Counted from the stretch's first letter, positions 1-8,480 are shown. The stretch: 64,000 nt of DNA from Leifsonia sp. 1010 (GCF_031455295.1 NZ_JAVDSL010000001.1:496001-560000); one strand, 5' to 3'. Notes: generated from the letters alone by a model not told the origin. Made by a program: numbers and translations.

Positions 1-405
1 GTGGAGCAGGCCGATCCGCGTCACCAGCACGAGCAGGAACCACGAGAACGGCTGCCACCACGGGTCGTAGCCGTCGGACCCGTACAGGCCGTCGACCGGC
101 TGCACGTCGGGGACCCACACCTTCCACAGCCCGATCCCGAACAGGTACACCGACGTGACGACGCTGACCGCGCCGAACCACGGTGCCCGGCGCGCCGAGA
201 CATCGGCGTCGTACCAGGAGATCAGGGCGAAGAAGACGAACAGGGCGATGGTGCCGATCAGCCGCCAGCAGGTGTCGTCGAACCGGCCGAGGATGACGGC
301 GTAGACCCCGACGAGGGCGGCGGCAATCAGCGCGCCGATCACCACGCGGGGCAGCAGGTGCCGTACCCAGGCATACGGGTTCGGTGCGGACGAGGCGGTG
401 CTCAC
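1..405 (-). CDS. Membrane protein, partial (3' end outside window)
   Basis: A GTG-start reading frame runs from 405 down to the window edge without a stop, so only the first 135 residues are visible. A GGAGG-type ribosome site lies about 7 nt before the GTG. The visible part has about four hydrophobic stretches (roughly residues 17-38, 47-62, 75-95 and 120-133) and a Trp/Tyr/Asp-rich external loop before the last one. It reads as a small integral membrane protein. I do not recognise a family, and the C-terminus is missing. It is divergent from the MFS gene at 553. Confidence 0.6.
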   Translation of the reverse strand, partial: MSTASSAPNPYAWVRHLLPRVVIGALIAAALVGVYAVILGRFDDTCWRLIGTIALFVFFALISWYDADVSARRAPWFGAVSVVTSVYLFGIGLWKVWVPDVQPVDGLYGSDGYDPWWQPFSWFLLVLVTRIGLLH

Positions 406-540
406 GATGGAACCTCCACGGGTCGGGTGCTCGTCACGATACCGGTGGCCCAGCGGTCGGCTGAATCCGTGCGGCCACCCAAAAGGCCACCCGTGCGGTC
501 GCGGAGCCGCGCCGTTCACCGGCCGTTCCCCGCCACGCCC

Positions 541-546
541 TACGCT
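541..546 (+). promoter_or_regulatory. -10 box for a leaderless MFS transcript
   Basis: TACGCT lies 6 nt before the ATG at 553 and no Shine-Dalgarno sequence is present. This is the usual actinobacterial arrangement for transcripts that begin at, or next to, the start codon. Inferred from sequence only. Confidence 0.4.
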
Positions 547-552
547 GTGGCT

Positions 553-1983
553 ATGACAGGTGCCGAACCCCGCGGCGTCGACGGCGACGCCCTGGTGACG
601 ACCACGAGCCCGCTCTTCGCCGACAGCGCGACCGACCGCCGCATCCCCCGCGGGTGGGTGGTCGCCTGGGCGGCCTGGGACTGGGGCGGAGCCGCCTTCA
701 ACGCGGTCATCACCACCTTCGTGTTCACCGTCTACCTGACCAGCAGCCTCTTCGTCTCGCCGTCGATCGTGGCGGCGCGGGATGCCGAGACGAGCGGTTC
801 AGGACCGGCGCACGCTGCCTACGACGCCGCTGTCGCCGTGCTGTCGAGCGGACTGGCGTGGGGCGTCGGAATCGCCGGCGCGGTCGTCGCCCTGCTCGCT
901 CCCGTGCTCGGCCAGCGCACCGACGGATCGGGACGCCGCAAACTGTGGCTGGGGGTCAACACCGGCGTCGTGGTGCTGGTCACCGCATCCATGTTCTTCG
1001 TCGTCGGCGAACCGTCGTACTTCCTGCTCGGTGTCGCACTCGTCGCGATCGGGACGGTGTTCTACGAGATCGCGACCGTCAACTACAACGCGATGCTCGT
1101 GCAGGTGTCGACGCCGAAGACGGTCGGGCGCGTCAGCGGGTTCGGCTGGGGCGCCGGGTATCTGGGCGGCATCGTCCTGCTCCTCATCGTGTACTTCGGA
1201 ATGGTGACGGGCTCGGGCGGGCTGCTGCACGTTCCGACCGAGGACGGCCTCAACATCCGCATCATCGCGCTGATCGCGGCGGCGTGGACGCTGATCTTCT
1301 CGCTCCCCGTGCTGTTCGTCGTGCCGGAGATCCCGCCGAACGCGCGCACCCCGCGAGTCGGCTTCTTCCGGTCGTACGCGGTGCTCGTGCGCGACATCGG
1401 CAAGCTCTGGACGGAGAGCCGCAACACGGTCCTCTTCCTGATCGCGTCCGCCCTGTTCCGCGACGGCCTGGTCGGGGTGTTCACGTTCGGCGGCATCCTC
1501 GCGCAGGGCACCTTCGGGTTCACCAGCGGCCAGGTCATCATCTTCGCCATCGCGGCCAACGTCGTCGCCGGCGTCAGCACGCTGCTCTCGGGGCGGCTGG
1601 ACGACCGATTCGGGCCCAAGTCGGTCATCGTGACGTCGCTGATCGGATTGATCGTCGCCGGCCTGGCGGTGTTCTTCACGCACGACCTCGGCGCCGCTGC
1701 GTTCTGGGTCGGCGGCCTCGTGCTCTGCCTCTTCGTCGGGCCGGCGCAGTCGGCCAGCCGCACCTTCCTCGCACGGGTGACGCCGGCCGGGCGCGAGGGT
1801 GAGGTGTTCGGGCTGTACGCGACGACCGGTCGCGCGGTGTCGTTCCTGGCGCCGACTCTGTTCGCGGTGTTCGTGGCGGTCGGCGGGGCGCAGTACTGGG
1901 GCATCCTCGCGATCGTGCTCGTGCTGGCGGCGGGGCTCGCGCTGCTCCTCCCCGTGCGGGCGCCGCGCCGGTCGGCCGCCTGA
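553..1983 (+). CDS. MFS transporter, UMF1/Atg22-like
   Basis: A 476-residue polytopic membrane protein with about 12 predicted membrane segments. The N-terminal region (WVVAWAAWDWGGAAFNAV, about residues 36-53) and the following segments match the UMF1 (Atg22-like) branch of the major facilitator superfamily. A basic loop of the MFS A-motif type (GQRTDGSGRRK) follows TM2. Members are thought to export small solutes such as amino acids; the substrate here is unknown. The ATG at 553 is chosen because the longer upstream frame is low-complexity read-through and a -10 box sits just before this codon. The gene is monocistronic and followed by a repeat array. Confidence 0.8.
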   Translation: MTGAEPRGVDGDALVTTTSPLFADSATDRRIPRGWVVAWAAWDWGGAAFNAVITTFVFTVYLTSSLFVSPSIVAARDAETSGSGPAHAAYDAAVAVLSSGLAWGVGIAGAVVALLAPVLGQRTDGSGRRKLWLGVNTGVVVLVTASMFFVVGEPSYFLLGVALVAIGTVFYEIATVNYNAMLVQVSTPKTVGRVSGFGWGAGYLGGIVLLLIVYFGMVTGSGGLLHVPTEDGLNIRIIALIAAAWTLIFSLPVLFVVPEIPPNARTPRVGFFRSYAVLVRDIGKLWTESRNTVLFLIASALFRDGLVGVFTFGGILAQGTFGFTSGQVIIFAIAANVVAGVSTLLSGRLDDRFGPKSVIVTSLIGLIVAGLAVFFTHDLGAAAFWVGGLVLCLFVGPAQSASRTFLARVTPAGREGEVFGLYATTGRAVSFLAPTLFAVFVAVGGAQYWGILAIVLVLAAGLALLLPVRAPRRSAA

Positions 1984-2007
1984 GTCCTGCGTCGCGTGTG
2001 CGTCGCC

Positions 2008-2535
2008 CGCTTCCGTAGGTATGAAACGTTCGAAACTCCGACGCACCGCGGTGCGGATGGAGAGTCGGGGCGATTCGGGTGGAATCTCCGACCGGGCGCA
2101 TCCACGTGCTGGGCGAGCCGACCGGACGGCGGCCAGCGACGGAGACTGCGGCGCTTCCGTAGGTATGAAACGTTCGAAACTCCGACGCACCGCGGCGCGG
2201 ATGGAGATGCAGGGCGAATCGGGCGGAATCTCCGACCGGACGCATCCACCCGCCGGCTGAGCGGGCCGGCCGCCCGCCCGCGCGCGACGGAGACTGCGGC
2301 GCTTCCGTAGGCATGAAACGTTCGAAACTCCGACGCACCGCGGTGCGGATGGAGTTGCGGGGCGGTTCGGGCGGAATCTCCGACCGGGCGCATCCACCCG
2401 CCGGGCGGGCCGGCGACAGCTGGGCGGGCGGGCCAGCCAGCGTCGGAGGCTGCGGCGCTTGCGTAGGTGTGAAAAGTTCGAAACTCCGACGCACCGCGGT
2501 GCGGATGGAGATACGGAGCGGGACCGGCGGGATCT
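2008..2535. repeat. Four-copy ~100-bp repeat array
   Basis: Four near-identical blocks share the core ATGAAACGTTCGAAACTCCG (copies 1 and 2), with the ATG (GTG in copy 4) at 2021, 2164, 2313 and 2468. The core contains the palindromes TTCGAA and GCACCGCGGTGC and ends in an ATCTCCG block. Copies 2-4 are preceded by a variable GC-rich spacer and a shared GACGGAGNCTGCGGCGCTT-type lead-in. The spacing grows by six each time (143, 149, 155 bp), so any open frame shifts from copy to copy and one continuous protein is unlikely. Copy 4 is the most diverged. The array fills the gap between convergent genes. Its function is unknown; it could act as a structured terminator zone or a REP-like element. Confidence 0.75.
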
Positions 2536-2549
2536 CCGGCGGGGGCGGC

Positions 2550-2909
2550 TCAGCCCGTGACGGGAGAGCCCTCGTCGACGAAGACCGCGAGCGGCTCCCC
2601 CACCTCGACGATGTACGTCGAGAGCATCTCGCCCGTGCTCGGCCCCACATCCAGCGCATTGTGCGGCGTGCCGGGCGGGATGAGGAACCCGTCGCCCGCG
2701 TTCAGGTGCAGGGTCGGCCTGGCGTCGATGCGCATCTCGACCGACCCGGCGAGGATGTAGCCGACCTCCTCACCCGGATGGATGTGCCAGCCCGATTCCA
2801 CGCCCACCGGGATCTCGGTGAGCACCTGCACGATCTCGCGCCCGGGGATCGAGGACGGCTCATGCTGCACCTCGGTCCGCCGGAGCTTGCCGGCGAGCGC
2901 ATCCGACAT
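2550..2909 (-). CDS. Cupin-domain protein
   Basis: A 119-residue single-domain cupin. Motif 1 (WHIHPGEEVGYILAG, about residues 41-55) carries the usual His/His/Glu metal ligands, and motif 2 (PPGTPHNA, about 78-85) the last His. Small cupins of this type are often metal-dependent dioxygenases, isomerases or binding proteins; the substrate cannot be read from sequence. Its ATG overlaps the TGA of the upstream hydrolase gene by one base (TGATG), so the two are translationally coupled and probably work together. Confidence 0.8.
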   Translation of the reverse strand: MSDALAGKLRRTEVQHEPSSIPGREIVQVLTEIPVGVESGWHIHPGEEVGYILAGSVEMRIDARPTLHLNAGDGFLIPPGTPHNALDVGPSTGEMLSTYIVEVGEPLAVFVDEGSPVTG

Positions 2910-3634
2910 CAGGAGACCGCTTTGAGCGCGCGGAGGATGTGGTCGGTCACGGCGCGCGGCTGCGAGATCATGATCACGTGCGAGCCCTCCAGCTCGATCG
3001 CGTCGGCGCCCGCCCGCTCGGCCATGGAGCGGATCACGTCCGCGCCGGCCGCCTTATCGCCCGAGGCCACGACCGCCCAGGACGGAAGCGTCTTCCATGC
3101 CGGCGATCCGGTCTTCTCGGCGAAAGCGGCCGCTGCGACGGGCCGCTGCGACGCCCCGAGCACGGCGGACTGGTCCGGCGGCAGGTCGCTGGCGAACGCC
3201 TCGTGGAACCGCGCAGGGTCGACGTACAGCTCCGGCGCCGGCTCGCCGTCGGTGGGATACGTCGCCGGCTTGAGCGCCGAATTCAGCACGCTGTCCGTCG
3301 AGCCGGCCTCGACATCGCCGAGCGCCTCCCCCTCGTCCGGCGCGAACGCGGCAACGTAGACCAGGCCGCGCACGTTGGCGAGGCCGGTCGTGGCGTTCGT
3401 GATGACAGCGCCGCCGTACGAATGGCCGACGGCCAGCACCGGGCCCTCGATCTGCTCGATCACGCTGCGGACGTAGGCCGCGTCGGCGGCCAGACCGCGC
3501 AGCGGGTTCGCGGGCGCCTGCACTTTCACGCCTTCGGCGAGCAGCAGTTCGACCACCCCCGCCCAGCTGCCGGCATCGGCGAAGGCGCCGTGCACCAGCA
3601 CGACGGTGGGGGAGGAAGCGGCGCTATCGGTCAT
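2909..3634 (-). CDS. Alpha/beta-hydrolase fold protein
   Basis: 241 residues. The oxyanion-loop HGAF motif (about residue 15) and a nucleophile elbow GHSYGG (about residues 79-84) are present. A late His lies in GSHVIM near the C-terminus, as in catalytic triads. It resembles small actinobacterial esterase-like hydrolases (the 'alpha/beta fold hydrolase' annotation group). The start at 3634 is preferred because residues encoded upstream do not look like part of the fold; a start at 3676 is possible. First gene of a two-gene operon with the cupin. Confidence 0.75.
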   Translation of the reverse strand: MTDSAASSPTVVLVHGAFADAGSWAGVVELLLAEGVKVQAPANPLRGLAADAAYVRSVIEQIEGPVLAVGHSYGGAVITNATTGLANVRGLVYVAAFAPDEGEALGDVEAGSTDSVLNSALKPATYPTDGEPAPELYVDPARFHEAFASDLPPDQSAVLGASQRPVAAAAFAEKTGSPAWKTLPSWAVVASGDKAAGADVIRSMAERAGADAIELEGSHVIMISQPRAVTDHILRALKAVS

Positions 3635-3784
3635 CGGAGGTCTCGTCTCTGGGTTCCCCGACCGCTCGACGACCATCGTCAGCGAAGCGAGGAGAGGCGG
3701 TCCATGCGACCGGGTGCGCCGTCGCCCGCGAGCCGGGAGGGCCCCAGGATAGGGAGCGGGCCGGGCGGCGGCAAGAGGGTCCGG

Positions 3785-4492
3785 TCAGCTCTCAGACTCG
3801 GTCTCGCCGGGGCGCGGCCACGCCCGGACGAAGCGGTCGAACAGCTCGGCGAAGGTGCGCGCCTCCTCGGGCGTGAACGCCGACAGCGCGGCCTCCACCG
3901 CGGACCGGCGGTGCGACCGCAGCTCGGTCAGCTGCGCCTTGCCCGAGGTGGTCAGCTGGATGAGCGCGCGCCGGGCGTCGGACGGGTCCGGCACCCGACG
4001 AACGAGGCCCCGCTCCACTCCCTCCTGCACCAAGCGGCTCGCGCGCGGCTGGTCGACACCGATCGCCCCGGCCACCCCGCTCACCGACAGGTTGCGACCC
4101 TCGGCCTCTGCCGCCTCCAGCGCCTCGAGCATCCGCACGCGGGCGATGCGGCCGAGGGAGCCGTCGCGGCCCCGGCGCCCGGGTCCGGGACGCGCGGAGT
4201 CGCCGAAGGGGGCGCCGCCCGGCACGCCGGAACCACTCGGCGCCGCGTCCGCCGCGCCTGCCCCCGGTGCAAATGGCCCGACCCCGAACGGACCGGCGCC
4301 GAACGATCCTCCGCCCCAGTGGCCGCCGCGACCGCCGTGGTGGCCGTGGCCGTGGCCGTGGGGCATGCCTTCGGCCCACGGCGGGCGCCTGCGCGACTGG
4401 TCGCGGCGCACCGCGAGTAGCGCGTTCTCGACCAGGGCGACGATGTCCGCCTCTGGCGGAATCGACTGATCCTCTTGACGTCCATCGCTCAT
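3785..4492 (-). CDS. MarR-family regulator with His/Gly-rich insert
   Basis: 235 residues. A short N-terminal helix is followed by a His-rich run (HGHGHGHH, residues 45-52) and a Gly/Pro-rich linker to about residue 112. A MarR winged helix follows (about 115-215), with DPSDARRALIQLTTSGK as the wing and the next helix. MarR proteins are dimeric repressors that bind short palindromes. The His cluster suggests metal sensing, which is inference. The start codon lies next to the tandem operators at 4496-4525, so autorepression is likely. It is divergent from another His-rich winged-helix gene at 4548. Confidence 0.75.
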   Translation of the reverse strand: MSDGRQEDQSIPPEADIVALVENALLAVRRDQSRRRPPWAEGMPHGHGHGHHGGRGGHWGGGSFGAGPFGVGPFAPGAGAADAAPSGSGVPGGAPFGDSARPGPGRRGRDGSLGRIARVRMLEALEAAEAEGRNLSVSGVAGAIGVDQPRASRLVQEGVERGLVRRVPDPSDARRALIQLTTSGKAQLTELRSHRRSAVEAALSAFTPEEARTFAELFDRFVRAWPRPGETESES

Positions 4493-4495
4493 GCA

Positions 4496-4525
4496 TGTAA
4501 CTATACATTTACTTGTAACAGTACA
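4496..4525. promoter_or_regulatory. Tandem 12-bp palindromic operators between divergent regulators
   Basis: Two copies of TGTAAC-N2-TACA-type palindromes, TGTAACTATACA (4496-4507) and TGTAACAGTACA (4514-4525), lie 18 bp centre to centre in an unusually AT-rich stretch. They abut the start codon at 4492 and precede the ATG at 4548. The position and shape fit binding sites for one or both flanking MarR-type proteins. Confidence 0.7.
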
Positions 4526-4547
4526 TACATCGAAAGGAGAGTCCACG

Positions 4548-5459
4548 ATGGAGAACATCGACGACTCCGCACAGACACCACCAGCACAGACGCCGCCCGG
4601 ATACTGGTTCGGCGTGATCGAAGGCCGACTGCACGACCGCATGCGCGACGCGCTGGCCGACCTGGGACTCCGCCGCGGAAGCTGGCGCATCCTGCACACC
4701 CTCGCCGACGGTCCAGCGACGCCGGACGAGCTCGCTGCCCGGATGCCGCACGGCGCCCGAGGCGGCCGACCGGAGAAGCCCGGTGACCGCGCGCACGGTC
4801 GCGGCTTCGGCCATGGCCACGGGTTCCACCCGGGATGGCGCGGCCAGGAGCCGCGCGACGAACGCCCGGCCGCCCCCTCCCCCGAACACGGCGACCAGCA
4901 CCACCACCACGGCGACGAGCACCAGCACCACGGCGACGAGCATCACCACCACGGCGGCCACGACCACCCGAACGCCTTCGAGCGCGGCTACGAACGCGGC
5001 TTCGATCGCGGCTTCGCCTTCGGCACCGCCCGCACGGGGCTCCCGTTCGCGGCCCCCTACCCGCCCCACGCCGGCGGCCCCTTCCCCGGCGGATACCCGT
5101 TCCCGGGTCCCGCTCGCGACTTCGGCGGCCCGTGGGGCCACCGCCACCACCCGTTCGACCGCGATCGCCGCGGAGGACGCCGAGGCGCCCACCGCATCCA
5201 CCGCGCCCTCGCCGAGTTCGTCGAGCGCGGCTGGGTCTGGTTCGACGGCGACCGAGCAACGCTGACCGACGAGGGACGCGCGGCTCACGACGAGGCCTTC
5301 ACCCGTGTCCAGGCCGTGCGGGCCGAGCTCGCGAACGGCATCTCGGAGCAGGACTACGCCACCACGATGAGCACGCTCGAGACGATGGCACGCAACCTCG
5401 GCTGGCAGCCCGGACGTCCGGCGGAGTCGCAGGATGGCGCGCCTAGTATGGACGCATGA
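4548..5459 (+). CDS. Winged-helix regulator split by a His-rich insert
   Basis: 303 residues. The first half of a winged-helix domain (about residues 25-68, with RGSWRILHTLADGPATPDEL) is separated from the recognition helix and wing (about 213-255, with VERGWVWFDGDRATLTDEG) by a ~140-residue insertion. The insertion holds a dense His tract (residues 114-140, HHHHGDEHQHHGDEHHHH) and a Pro/Gly/Phe-rich part. The insert could bind transition metals and alter DNA binding. AAAGGAGA precedes the ATG at good spacing. The stop overlaps the idi start (ATGA), so the two are cotranscribed. Confidence 0.7.
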   Translation: MENIDDSAQTPPAQTPPGYWFGVIEGRLHDRMRDALADLGLRRGSWRILHTLADGPATPDELAARMPHGARGGRPEKPGDRAHGRGFGHGHGFHPGWRGQEPRDERPAAPSPEHGDQHHHHGDEHQHHGDEHHHHGGHDHPNAFERGYERGFDRGFAFGTARTGLPFAAPYPPHAGGPFPGGYPFPGPARDFGGPWGHRHHPFDRDRRGGRRGAHRIHRALAEFVERGWVWFDGDRATLTDEGRAAHDEAFTRVQAVRAELANGISEQDYATTMSTLETMARNLGWQPGRPAESQDGAPSMDA

Positions 5460-6007
5460 CGCCACCCCGCGAAGAGGTCGTGCTGCTCGCCGAGGACGGC
5501 ACGCCCATCGGCACGGCGGATAAGGCGACGGTGCACACGGAGTCCACTCCCCTGCACCTCGCCTTCTCGTGCCACCTCTTCGATGGGGAGGGTCGCATCC
5601 TGGTCACCCGCCGCGCTCTGACGAAGAAGACGTGGCCCGGGGTCTGGACCAACTCGTTCTGCGGGCACCCCGGCCCGGGTGAGGCGATCGAGGATGCGGT
5701 CGTCCGGCGCGCGGAGCACGAGCTCGGTGCCCGCATCGACAACCTGACGATCGCGCTGCCGGACTTCCGCTACCGCGCGGTGGATGCGGCCGGCATCGTC
5801 GAGTACGAAGTGTGCCCGGTGTACACGGCCACCATCGTCGGCGAGCTCTCCCCGGCCGCGAGCGAGGTGGCCGAGTGGGCCTGGGCGGATCCGCGTTCGC
5901 TGCTCTCGGCCGTCGACGAGACGCCGTGGGCGTTCAGCCCCTGGCTGACCCTGCAGCTCCCGGCGCTGTACGCCGACCAGAGTCTCGAAGCTTCGGGTCA
6001 GCTGTGA
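5456..6007 (+). CDS. idi: Isopentenyl-diphosphate delta-isomerase (type I)
   Basis: 183 residues, the normal length for bacterial type I IDI. It interconverts isopentenyl and dimethylallyl diphosphate for isoprenoid synthesis. The Nudix-like fold shows the catalytic Cys motif (TNSFCGHP, about residues 64-71), an AVVRRAEHELG helix and the catalytic Glu in EYEVCPV (about 118-124). It overlaps the preceding regulator gene by 4 bp; coupling of IDI to a His-rich regulator is unusual. The cytoplasmic enzyme itself appears intact. Confidence 0.93.
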   Translation: MTPPREEVVLLAEDGTPIGTADKATVHTESTPLHLAFSCHLFDGEGRILVTRRALTKKTWPGVWTNSFCGHPGPGEAIEDAVVRRAEHELGARIDNLTIALPDFRYRAVDAAGIVEYEVCPVYTATIVGELSPAASEVAEWAWADPRSLLSAVDETPWAFSPWLTLQLPALYADQSLEASGQL

Positions 6008-6040
6008 GTCCTGCTCATATTTTCCACCTGTGAAATTGAC

Positions 6041-6049
6041 TGTGGATAA
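6041..6049. other. Single DnaA-box-like 9-mer
   Basis: TGTGGATAA is the reverse complement of the consensus DnaA box TTATCCACA. It sits in an AT-rich 85-bp gap between the convergent idi and GH16-like genes. No second box was seen nearby, so there is no case for an origin; it could titrate DnaA or be chance. Confidence 0.2.
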
Positions 6050-6092
6050 CTAGCTGGTCGTATGCCCGGACGGGCATCCCTGCCGGCACGAA

Positions 6093-6839
6093 TCAGTTCG
6101 CCCACACCCGGTCGACGGACAGTGTCGGCACGAACACCCCGCCGCCCGCGCGGTCGTCCGGCCACTCCGGGAAGTCGAACACCGCGAGCATGAGCTGCAG
6201 CGGATACTGCGGGGGCGCATCGAGCATCCGTACCACTCGGCCGTCCACCCGGAAGGTCGCCTCGTCCCCGTCCCAGTGCGCCTCGTACGCATGCGGCTCG
6301 GTCACGTCGATTGGCAGTCGGATGCGCTCGAAATCCTCGGCGAGGCGCGGGTCGCGGAACGCGTGGAAACCCATCCCGACCAGCGCTTCGTCCTCCTCGA
6401 CGTCGCGGCCGAACACCTCCATCACGCAGAGTTCGCCGCTGCGCTCCGGTTCGTCCTCGAAGCCGACCAGCCAGAGCGACGCCATCGACCGCGGACCGAG
6501 GTAGAGGGAGGCGCGCATGCCGACCGTCCCGCGGTCGACCAGGCAGCCTCGGAACTCCTCCTGCTCCTCTCGCACCCGCAGCCCCTCACGGAACGGCTGC
6601 TGGCCGACGGTCGAGCCGACCGGTCCGGAGAAGTTGCCCGTCTGCATCCCCGAGACCCGCAGCGGGGGCTGGTGCTCGTCCGGGCACCACAATCCCTGCT
6701 CCGGCGGGATGCTGAGCTCCAGGCGGGAGTCGTGGATCAGGTAGCTCGCGCGCGTCTCGGCGAGCGAGCTCCACGCGGGCAGGTAGTGCGGAAGCCAGAC
6801 CGAGCGGTCGAGCTGCGGCGCGTCGAAGTCGTCGAACAC
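6093..6839 (-). CDS. GH16-like protein with altered catalytic motif
   Basis: 248 residues, no signal peptide. The fold pattern is that of concanavalin-like glycoside hydrolase family 16 (N-terminal FDDFDAPQLDRSVW, a central catalytic strand, and a late DGRVVRML and VDRVW). The family catalytic motif E-x-D-x-x-E appears here as ELCVME, so the helper Asp is Cys while both Glu residues remain. It may be a weak or altered glycosidase or a binding protein. The GTG at 6839 has GAGG 8 nt upstream; earlier residues in the frame belong to the overlapping 5' gene. Last gene of the dcd operon. Confidence 0.7.
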   Translation of the reverse strand: MFDDFDAPQLDRSVWLPHYLPAWSSLAETRASYLIHDSRLELSIPPEQGLWCPDEHQPPLRVSGMQTGNFSGPVGSTVGQQPFREGLRVREEQEEFRGCLVDRGTVGMRASLYLGPRSMASLWLVGFEDEPERSGELCVMEVFGRDVEEDEALVGMGFHAFRDPRLAEDFERIRLPIDVTEPHAYEAHWDGDEATFRVDGRVVRMLDAPPQYPLQLMLAVFDFPEWPDDRAGGGVFVPTLSVDRVWAN

Positions 6840-6849
6840 CGCTCCGACC

Positions 6850-7377
6850 TCATCCCGTGCGGGTGGCGTCGATGTGCTGCTCGAGCCACCAGGTGCGGCC
6901 CTCGTCGTCGGAGACCCACCCGTCCCATTCGAACGAATCGTCGGTGATGTTGGAGAAGTTCCAGCGGATGGGGCGCCCGTCGGTCTGGGTGCCGTCCTGC
7001 CGGATGCCGTCGCGACGGTAGGGCGTCGCGACGAGGGTGCAGAAGTCGCCGGCCGCCGCCCCGAACCAGCTGACCCGCCAGGCGCCCAGGGCCGTGTCGT
7101 ACACACGGACGGTCGAGCCACGGCCGCGGGTGCCCTCCGGATCTGTCTCGTCGCGGATGACGAGGACGTCCTGCACCGCCCGGCCGCCGAGCGTGTAGGC
7201 GAAGATCCACTCGTTGGTGGACTCGCTCCACACGCCGGTCTGCTCGTCGAGCAGCCGGACGTCGGCGGTCCAGCTGCCGACCAGCCGGCCGAACAGGTGC
7301 ATCCGCTGCGGGTTCTCCGGCATCGGGCCCGAACTGATCAGGGCCCGTGCGAAGGCCGCGTCGGTGGTCTCGCTCAT
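6850..7377 (-). CDS. Hypothetical protein, DUF1579-like
   Basis: 175 residues, soluble. The alternating beta pattern with repeated aromatic positions (LVGSWTADVRL, ESTNEWIFAYTLGGRAVQD, WRVSWFGAAAGDF, WNFSNITDDSFEWDGW) resembles the calycin-like DUF1579 family, whose function is unknown. AGAGGGG lies before the ATG. It sits 27 nt after dcd and 11 nt before the GH16-like gene, inside one operon. The family assignment is tentative. Confidence 0.6.
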   Translation of the reverse strand: MSETTDAAFARALISSGPMPENPQRMHLFGRLVGSWTADVRLLDEQTGVWSESTNEWIFAYTLGGRAVQDVLVIRDETDPEGTRGRGSTVRVYDTALGAWRVSWFGAAAGDFCTLVATPYRRDGIRQDGTQTDGRPIRWNFSNITDDSFEWDGWVSDDEGRTWWLEQHIDATRTG

Positions 7378-7403
7378 GGTGCCCCTCTCGATCGGCGTGC
7401 GGG

Positions 7404-8006
7404 TCAGGCGGGACGACCCGCCTCGGTGGTGGAGACGTCGGTGCGGTGGAAGTTGAGGTACGACCGGGACGCCGTCGGCCCGCGCTGGCCCTGATAACGG
7501 GACGAGTACTCCGCCGATCCATACGGCCGCTCGGCGGCGGACGACAGGCGGAAAAAGCACATCTGGCCGATCTTCATGCCCGGCCACAGCTTGATCGGGA
7601 GCGTCGCGACGTTGCTGAGCTCCAGCGTCACGTGACCCGAGAAACCGGGGTCGATGAACCCGGCGGTGGAGTGGGTCAGCAGTCCCAGCCGGCCGAGCGA
7701 GCTCTTGCCCTCCAGGCGCGCCGCGACGTCGTCGGGGAGGCTCACCAGTTCGAACGTCGACCCGAGCACGAACTCGCCGGGGTGCAGAATGAACGGCTGG
7801 TCCGCATCCACCTCGACGAACCGCGTCAGCTCCGGCTGGTCTTCTGCCGGGTCGATGAAGGGGTACTTGTGGTTGTCGAACAGCCGGAAGAACCGGTCGA
7901 GCCGCACGTCGATGCTGGAGGGCTGGACCATCTCCGCCTCGAACGGCTCCAGAGAGATCCGCCCGGCACCCAGCTCGGCCTTGATGTCGCGATCGGAGAG
8001 AAGCAC
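7404..8006 (-). CDS. dcd: dCTP deaminase (bifunctional Dcd/Dut type)
   Basis: 200 residues. Signature segments are [15 protein letters not shown], the active-site [13 protein letters not shown] region (about residues 108-120), [15 protein letters not shown] and a C-terminal YQGQRGPT that closes over the nucleotide. Actinobacterial members, like the M. tuberculosis enzyme, convert dCTP to dUMP by combined deamination and diphosphatase activity. The product feeds thymidylate synthesis. Second gene of a four-gene minus-strand operon. Confidence 0.93.
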   Translation of the reverse strand: MLLSDRDIKAELGAGRISLEPFEAEMVQPSSIDVRLDRFFRLFDNHKYPFIDPAEDQPELTRFVEVDADQPFILHPGEFVLGSTFELVSLPDDVAARLEGKSSLGRLGLLTHSTAGFIDPGFSGHVTLELSNVATLPIKLWPGMKIGQMCFFRLSSAAERPYGSAEYSSRYQGQRGPTASRSYLNFHRTDVSTTEAGRPA

Positions 8007-8071
8007 GTGGCCAGCCTATCGGGTGGGCGTGGTCGCGCACCCGTCGTTGTCGGCCGTCTCTTCTGGTGCGC

Positions 8072-8338
8072 TCAGTCTCGGCGAAATCCCTGGGTCGCGT
8101 CGTCGTAGGTGGTGTGCGGGCGCTTGATCGGCCCCTGCACGGGCGGCGGGACATCGGCCCGCGCGAGGGCGTGGAGCACCAGCTCCTCGACCATCTTCGC
8201 TGCGGTCGTGTGCCGATGCTGCGCGATGCGGACCAGGGCGGCGTACTCCGGTTCGCCGAGATGGATCTTCAACGGCATCCCACCCGGAACGCAGCCGGGA
8301 CCGAGTGTGGTGGGCGCCGTGATGTCGGCTTCACTCAT
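8072..8338 (-). CDS. Small ribbon-helix-helix-like protein
   Basis: 88 residues. After a 20-residue lead, the segment PLKIHLGEPEYAALVRIAQ followed by a helix of TTAAKMVEELVLHALAR type gives the strand-helix-helix pattern of ribbon-helix-helix DNA-binding proteins. The tail is basic and polar. No strong ribosome site is seen for the ATG at 8338; an internal ATG (MPLKIH) is an alternative start. It lies just upstream of dcd and might regulate that operon or act as an antitoxin-like factor; no toxin gene is adjacent. Confidence 0.55.
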   Translation of the reverse strand: MSEADITAPTTLGPGCVPGGMPLKIHLGEPEYAALVRIAQHRHTTAAKMVEELVLHALARADVPPPVQGPIKRPHTTYDDATQGFRRD

Positions 8339-8480
8339 GGCGGAAGTGTGAACCTCCCGGGCCTCCCGCGGCTAGACATCAATCTGCCGTCGATTCACAC
8401 GGGTCCGGCGAAGTGGTGCATAGCCAGAAGCACTCCCGGGGGCGCACCATTCCGCCAACAGGATCACTGGGAGGTGCGAG

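Noticed and set aside
799-2397. Long minus-strand open frames (532 and 436 codons) opposite the MFS gene and repeat array
   Set aside because: Arg/His/Gln-rich shadow translation of a GC-rich gene; the plus strand encodes a clear transporter.
6041-6049. DnaA box as sign of a replication origin
   Set aside because: Only one box, no dnaA/dnaN genes and no AT-rich unwinding region.
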